DNA of 8,594 bases from an uncultured Oscillospiraceae bacterium (GTDB lineage: Bacteria; Bacillota; Clostridia; Oscillospirales; Oscillospiraceae): NCBI GenBank assembly GCA_944385595.1, contig CALWXY010000059.1, positions 1-8,594 of the forward strand, written 5' to 3'. This document shows, piece after piece, positions 6,339 through 8,594 of this stretch. Both the position numbers and the translations under genes were made by a program. Every line of letters begins with the position of its first letter. Positions within the stretch are counted from its first letter, which is position 1. The notes under the pieces are model-generated. The model ran no database searches. It saw only the letters and a program-made list of their open reading frames with translations, and was not told where the DNA came from.

Positions 6339-6818
6339 TCACTTCATTTCAAGCACGCGGATCTCCGCGGCGCCAAGCCCGGTGAAGGCCGAGACGGCCT
6401 CCACCACTCTGAGGCGCACAGAGGCGTTTCCGGCGCCTGTACACACCACAACCGCGCCCAGATATTCCGGATAGCTGTAGCCGCGCTCCACCGCCTCCTG
6501 CTTGCCGGAGCCGGCCGAGACGACTATCGCCTCGCCGTTTGAGCTTGCGAGCTCGCGCTGAGCCGTCGAGCTGACCGCGAGCAGCACCTTCGCCTCGCCG
6601 ACGCCCGCGGCGCTCTCGAGTATCTCGCGCAGCCGCTCCTCCTCGCGCGCGACCGAAAACTGCGGGGCGGATATCTCCGTCTCAGTCTCCGCGGCGCTCC
6701 CGGCTTCGCCGCCGGAATCCGGCAGCAGCAACAGCAGCGCCAGCGCGAGCAGAAGCAGCGGCACGAACGGGCGCTCTCTCAGCGCCGCCGCCAGCTTTTC
6801 AAGTTTCTCCTTCGCCAT
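6339..6818 (-). CDS. spoIIIAG: Stage III sporulation protein AG
   Basis: SpoIIIAG forms a large ring in the intermembrane space as part of the SpoIIIA-SpoIIQ channel. The 159-residue protein has an N-terminal cytoplasmic helix (1-16), one membrane helix (about 18-33, Leu/Ala-rich) and a low-complexity linker. Its ring-building domain is split in two: EEERLREILESAAGVGEAKV (59-78) before, and YLGAVVVCTGAGNASVRLRV (119-138) plus VVEAVSAFTGLG (138-149) after, a central insertion. The B. subtilis protein is about 229 residues with a long beta-triangle insertion; here the insertion is only about 32 residues (86-117). The ATG at 6818 lies within the end of spoIIIAF (20-bp overlap), so translation is probably coupled. 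No strong ribosome site stands at ideal distance; GAGAGGA is about 12 bases away. Confidence 0.94.
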   Translation of the reverse strand: MAKEKLEKLAAALRERPFVPLLLLALALLLLLPDSGGEAGSAAETETEISAPQFSVAREEERLREILESAAGVGEAKVLLAVSSTAQRELASSNGEAIVVSAGSGKQEAVERGYSYPEYLGAVVVCTGAGNASVRLRVVEAVSAFTGLGAAEIRVLEMK

Positions 6819-7284
6819 CGTTCCAGTGCATCCTCTCCCGAGGGACGCCCAATTCGCCCTCGATGCTTATCATCAGCTCATCCGATTTTGGGATATCCAA
6901 CCACACCTCATAAGGATACCAGTACCCATCACCCCATTTCGCCAGAACGCGAACCCCGGCATCCGGCAGCCCAAGCTGCGCCCCTTTGTCCGATATATAT
7001 GCCGCACATTCGCTCTCTATGATAGTCCGCTCAAGGCGCTCGGCGCTGTCCGTGCCGGTCTCGGCGGCGCTGAGCTGAGCCTCGCGCAGCCGGGCCAGGC
7101 TGTCGGCGTAGGCGTCCAGCGGCGCTGAAGATAGCGGCGCGAGCAGCGCGCAGCAGAGCGCCGCCGCGCAGCACATGCGCAAAACGCCGCGCACGCGGCT
7201 TTTCGGCGTCATCGCCATCGCCGCCGTGCACATCAGCGCCGCCGCCGCGACCCCCATAACCCACTCCCTCAGGAAATCCGTCAT
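6799..7284 (-). CDS. spoIIIAF: Stage III sporulation protein AF
   Basis: SpoIIIAF is a membrane component of the SpoIIIA complex in the mother cell, with a periplasm-side domain that also resembles ring-building folds. The 161-residue protein starts MTDFLREWVMGVAAAALMCT and has two membrane helices (about 8-25 and 33-52). The second is unusually cysteine-rich (MCCAAALCCALL, 37-48). A charged segment (60-88) leads to the C-terminal domain with ERTIIESECAAYI (85-97) and KWGDGYWYPYEVWLDIP (116-132). It is shorter than the roughly 206-residue B. subtilis protein. The ATG at 7284 overlaps the spoIIIAE stop as ATGA, with GGTGA about 7 bases upstream. The 3' part (about 6840-7025) has lower GC and a different codon choice from its neighbours. 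Identity rests on the conserved Tyr/Trp-rich segment, the topology and position between AE and AG. Confidence 0.9.
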   Translation of the reverse strand: MTDFLREWVMGVAAAALMCTAAMAMTPKSRVRGVLRMCCAAALCCALLAPLSSAPLDAYADSLARLREAQLSAAETGTDSAERLERTIIESECAAYISDKGAQLGLPDAGVRVLAKWGDGYWYPYEVWLDIPKSDELMISIEGELGVPRERMHWNDGEGET

Positions 7285-8369
7285 ACCGGGCTCACCGCCT
7301 TCATGCCGGACACCATGGCGAGAAACAGCATTATCGCGCCGCAGCCCACCAGCCCCAGCACCATACCAAAAGCTGTGCCTATGCTGTCTATCAGCTTGCC
7401 CAGTCCGCCGCTGTCCAACCCCTCGGCCAGCACCGCCACAGCCTTGTACACCAGGTAGTGCACACCTATGGCGAGAAACGGCGTCGCGCACACGGCGAGC
7501 ACCGCGAGCAGCCCCAGCGCCCCAACGCCGGATTTCAGCATCGACGCGCCGGCCACGACGGTGCCCGCCGCGCCGGAGACTATGCGCCCCACCACCGGCA
7601 GGGCCGCCGCTATGGCCGTGCGCGCGAGGCGCGCGGTTGCGGCGTCGCCGCCGGAGGCAATCGCGCCGGTGAAGCTGAAATATGCCGTGAAGGCCATGAC
7701 CAGCAGCGTCATCGAGGCGACGCACAGCCATTTCGAGAAGGCCACCGCCGTGTTCAGCGCCGGGGTGTCGAGCGCCGCGCGGGCGGTGACCGCCGCTATG
7801 TACACCTTGATAAGCGGCATCAGCAGCCCGGAGGCGACGGCCAGCAGTATGTCGAGAAACAGGGCCGTCGCGGCGTACATGGCGCTGCCCGAGGCCGCGC
7901 AGCCGCCCGCCGCCATTGCCGCCGCCATGCACGGCAGCAGCAGCGCGCCGAAGTCCGACATCGCGCTGAGCGCCCGCTCGCCGAGGCCGATGAACGAGCT
8001 GAAATCCCCCGCGGCTATGGCAGCTATCCCGAGCGCCGCGCCCAGCCGCACGAAGGCCGGGGCCTCCCGCTCCGACACGCTCAGCGCAGCCGAGGCCAGC
8101 AGCAGTATGGTCACTATAGCGGCGGCGCTTTTAAGCGCGTCGCGCAGCACGGGCAGAGAATTCTCGCCCAGCCAGGCGAGCAGGCTGTCGAGCTTTGCGC
8201 CGAACTCGTCCGAGTCCGCGCTGAGCGAGCCGTATATCTCCGCCGCGTCGTCGGGTATGGCGCTCTCAAGCTCGTCCACGCCGAGCGCGCCGCCGAGCTC
8301 CGCTTCCTCCGCCGAGGCCGGGAGCATCAGGGCAGCCGCGAGGAGGACGAATATCAATATGTATCTCAC
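7281..8369 (-). CDS. spoIIIAE: Stage III sporulation protein AE
   Basis: SpoIIIAE is the large polytopic membrane protein of the SpoIIIA channel, permease-like in layout, in the mother-cell engulfing membrane. The 362-residue product has a signal peptide (MRYILIFVLLAAALMLPASA, probable cleavage after ASA at 20) and a soluble segment to about 75. Roughly seven hydrophobic helices follow (about 79-97, 106-121, 139-155, 165-185, 212-232, 285-305, 333-353). The family signature ALPVVGRIVSGAAGTVVAGA (256-275) lies before the sixth. The GTG at 8369 overlaps the spoIIIAD stop as GTGA and has GGAGG at 6 bases. The open frame continues upstream to the window edge, but that part is spoIIIAD read out of frame. 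It is modestly shorter than the roughly 399-residue B. subtilis protein. Confidence 0.95.
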   Translation of the reverse strand: MRYILIFVLLAAALMLPASAEEAELGGALGVDELESAIPDDAAEIYGSLSADSDEFGAKLDSLLAWLGENSLPVLRDALKSAAAIVTILLLASAALSVSEREAPAFVRLGAALGIAAIAAGDFSSFIGLGERALSAMSDFGALLLPCMAAAMAAGGCAASGSAMYAATALFLDILLAVASGLLMPLIKVYIAAVTARAALDTPALNTAVAFSKWLCVASMTLLVMAFTAYFSFTGAIASGGDAATARLARTAIAAALPVVGRIVSGAAGTVVAGASMLKSGVGALGLLAVLAVCATPFLAIGVHYLVYKAVAVLAEGLDSGGLGKLIDSIGTAFGMVLGLVGCGAIMLFLAMVSGMKAVSPV

Positions 8370-8594
8370 GACCCGCCTCCTATCATCTCGAGCAGCATCA
8401 GCATCAGCGGCGAAGCCGCCATCAGCGCGCAGAGGCAGCCGACAAGCTCCACCGCCGTGGCAATCGACGAGCTGCCGTTGTCGCGGCAGAGGTCGGCGCA
8501 GAACGAAGTGAGCAGCCCCAGCCCCACGCACTTCGCCACCGGCGCGAGCACCGCGCCGCTCAGTGCCGAGGCCGCGGCCAGCTCGCCCCACAGC
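8366..8594 (-). CDS. spoIIIAD: Stage III sporulation protein AD, C-terminal part (5' end outside window)
   Basis: SpoIIIAD is a small membrane protein of the SpoIIIA complex in the mother-cell membrane. Seventy-five C-terminal residues are visible, with the first base of the window edge belonging to an incomplete codon. The segment KCVGLGLLTSFCADLCRDNG (21-40 of the visible part) and SSIATAVELVGCL (42-54) match the conserved C-terminal pattern of the family, in which a gln/asp-containing helix precedes a final hydrophobic helix (about 50-70 here). The end MIGGGS meets the spoIIIAE start in a GTGA overlap. A GTG at 8551 is not the start, because the family sequence continues upstream of it in frame. 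The truncation is only due to the window edge. Confidence 0.88.
   Translation of the reverse strand, partial: LWGELAAASALSGAVLAPVAKCVGLGLLTSFCADLCRDNGSSSIATAVELVGCLCALMAASPLMLMLLEMIGGGS
8376..8380 (-). promoter_or_regulatory. Ribosome binding site fixing the spoIIIAE GTG start
   Basis: The minus strand reads GGAGG 6 bases before the GTG at 8369. The signal peptide begins at that codon, so together they exclude the much longer in-frame extension upstream. Confidence 0.75.

Noticed and set aside
7468..8511. 347-codon Ala/Ser-rich open frame on the plus strand opposite spoIIIAE
   Set aside because: It is a composition artefact of the GC-rich antisense strand; the SpoIIIAE frame has signal peptide, membrane helices and a family signature.
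8370..8591. Upstream in-frame extension of spoIIIAE to a start near the window edge
   Set aside because: This part overlaps spoIIIAD in another frame and translates to Arg/Gly-rich sequence. The GTG at 8369 has a GGAGG at 6 bases and begins the signal peptide.

Overview
The window is a co-directional block of twelve minus-strand genes from a GC-rich (by eye about two thirds G+C) endospore-forming member of the Clostridia. The organism is inferred from spoIIIA sporulation genes lying next to the nusB-xseA-xseB-ispA-dxs-tlyA housekeeping cluster, an order known from Firmicutes. The high GC, and frequent AUA isoleucine codons despite it, suggest an Oscillospirales- or Christensenellales-like lineage; that placement is an inference. 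I see no mobile element, CRISPR array, tRNA, rRNA or foreign island.

Read in the direction of transcription (high to low coordinates), the block starts with the distal part of the spoIIIA operon: spoIIIAD (3' part only), spoIIIAE, spoIIIAF, spoIIIAG and spoIIIAH. These genes are tightly coupled by GTGA and ATGA stop/start overlaps, a 20-bp overlap and a 17-bp gap. They encode mother-cell components of the SpoIIIA-SpoIIQ channel built during engulfment. Their promoter lies outside the window. The operon closes with a clean intrinsic terminator (5738-5763).

A housekeeping unit begins just after it. An extended -10 promoter and a strong ribosome binding site precede an Asp23/YqhY-family gene, followed by nusB (transcription antitermination). 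A GC-rich hairpin with a broken T tract separates nusB from xseA. xseA and xseB overlap and encode both subunits of exonuclease VII. Next come ispA (farnesyl diphosphate synthase), dxs (first enzyme of the MEP isoprenoid pathway) and tlyA (rRNA 2'-O-methyltransferase, cut by the window edge). IspA and Dxs act at opposite ends of isoprenoid precursor supply, which feeds quinones and the undecaprenyl carrier. Compared with Bacillus subtilis, accB-accC are missing before the asp23-like gene and folD is missing between nusB and xseA; a transcription signal sits at each of those two places.

The gene content is conserved core and I do not see a new system. The points most worth a second look are a candidate private promoter and leader hairpin for dxs, a patch of divergent composition in spoIIIAF, a shortened insertion in SpoIIIAG, and the AUA codon pattern. 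No stretch longer than about 130 bases lacks a gene; the two longest gaps (2291-2419 and 5661-5769) are filled by the regulatory elements listed.
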